Shown here in pieces: positions 5,718-5,865 of a DNA stretch of 5,865 bases (position 1 is the first letter of the stretch; every line of letters starts with the position of its first letter). The notes beneath the pieces are model-generated. The model saw nothing but the letters and a program-made list of their open reading frames with translations. It was not told where the DNA came from and did not search any database. Source of the DNA: Fiminaster sp050874705 (GTDB lineage Bacteria; Bacillota_I; Bacilli_A; RFN20; CAG-826); contig JBNMLE010000049.1 in the NCBI GenBank assembly GCA_050874705.1, positions 1-5,865 of the forward strand, read 5' to 3'. The position numbers and the translations under genes are program-made.

Positions 5718-5737
5718 ATTACAAGGTGAATTTACCG

Positions 5738-5865
5738 TTCAAGTGCAACACTTCTAGACAAAAATAAAGGCTCATATCAATCCTGGTGTAAGATATAGTT
5801 GCGACACTTATCTACAGGAGGTTCTTTATGAGCTATTCACATTTTACCATAGAAGAAAGAATTAG
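5738..5865 (+). mobile_element. Left end of an IS30-family insertion sequence, continuing past the window
   Basis: Identified from the transposase start at 5828. The likely terminal sequence begins near 5738 with TTCAAGTGCAACACTT, which resembles IS30-type ends as I remember them; the exact boundary is uncertain by several bases because the right end is outside the window. GCAACACTT (5745-5753) recurs as GCGACACTT (5801-5809), a possible second transposase-binding site. The near-palindrome GGTGAATTTACC (5725-5736) lies directly outside the presumed end, and IS30 elements are known to favour palindromic targets. Confidence 0.6.
5828..5865 (+). CDS. IS30-family transposase, 5' fragment
   Basis: Only the first 12 codons are in the window: MSYSHFTIEERI, then a partial codon. 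The pattern MSY-H-(L/F)-T-EER is typical of the N-terminal helix-turn-helix region of IS30-family DDE transposases. A strong ribosome binding site AGGAGG (5816-5821) lies 6 bases upstream. The catalytic domain is beyond the edge, so whether the element is intact cannot be judged. Confidence 0.8.
   Translation, partial: MSYSHFTIEERI

Noticed and set aside
1..5865. CRISPR array, tRNA, rRNA, prophage or toxin-antitoxin cassette
   Set aside because: No regularly spaced repeats, no cloverleaf or rRNA sequence, and no recognisable defence or phage genes were found on either strand.

Overview
The window looks like chromosomal housekeeping DNA from a low-GC, AT-rich bacterium of the Bacilli/Mollicutes-related group, perhaps an Acholeplasma-, Erysipelotrichia- or gut RF39-like lineage. 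The lineage is inferred from base composition, gene families and gene order; no rRNA or other marker fixes it. The standard code (table 11) fits: every tryptophan codon I could read is TGG, no gene contains an in-frame TGA, and all eight complete genes stop with TAA.

Layout, all on the + strand. (1) Bases 1-182 are the 3' part of a T-box leader. They hold a stem II-like hairpin, the antiterminator with the T-box sequence and the competing terminator. (2) Bases 202-3645 carry alaS, a DUF1292 (YrzB-like) gene and greA. They appear to form one transcription unit, closed by a strong terminator at 3666-3687. (3) Bases 3688-4618 carry an unassigned 59-residue peptide gene, with a hydrophobic helix and a degenerate double-glycine-type leader, whose stop codon overlaps the start of radC. 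(4) Bases 4619-5717 carry a promoter, a structured leader probably for ribosomal protein L21 autoregulation, and rplU-prp-rpmA, closed by a terminator. Prp is the cysteine protease that removes the N-terminal extension of L27, and that extension is visible in this rpmA. (5) From about 5738 to the end lies the left end of an IS30-family insertion sequence with the first codons of its transposase.

The gene order reads like a shortened Bacillus subtilis chromosome. alaS, yrzB and greA keep their order, but yrzL/ireB, yrrK/ruvX and mltG and its neighbours are not between them. radC and rplU-prp-rpmA keep their order, but mreBCD, minCD and spoIVFAB are not between them. This suggests reduction or rearrangement that removed wall, shape and sporulation genes, as expected on the path toward Mollicutes.

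The most novel candidate is the 59-aa peptide gene at 3762-3941. No stretch over 300 bases lacks a gene. The longest non-coding stretches are the alaS leader (1-201), the rplU leader (4619-4762) and the rpmA-transposase gap (5680-5827), and each is described below.
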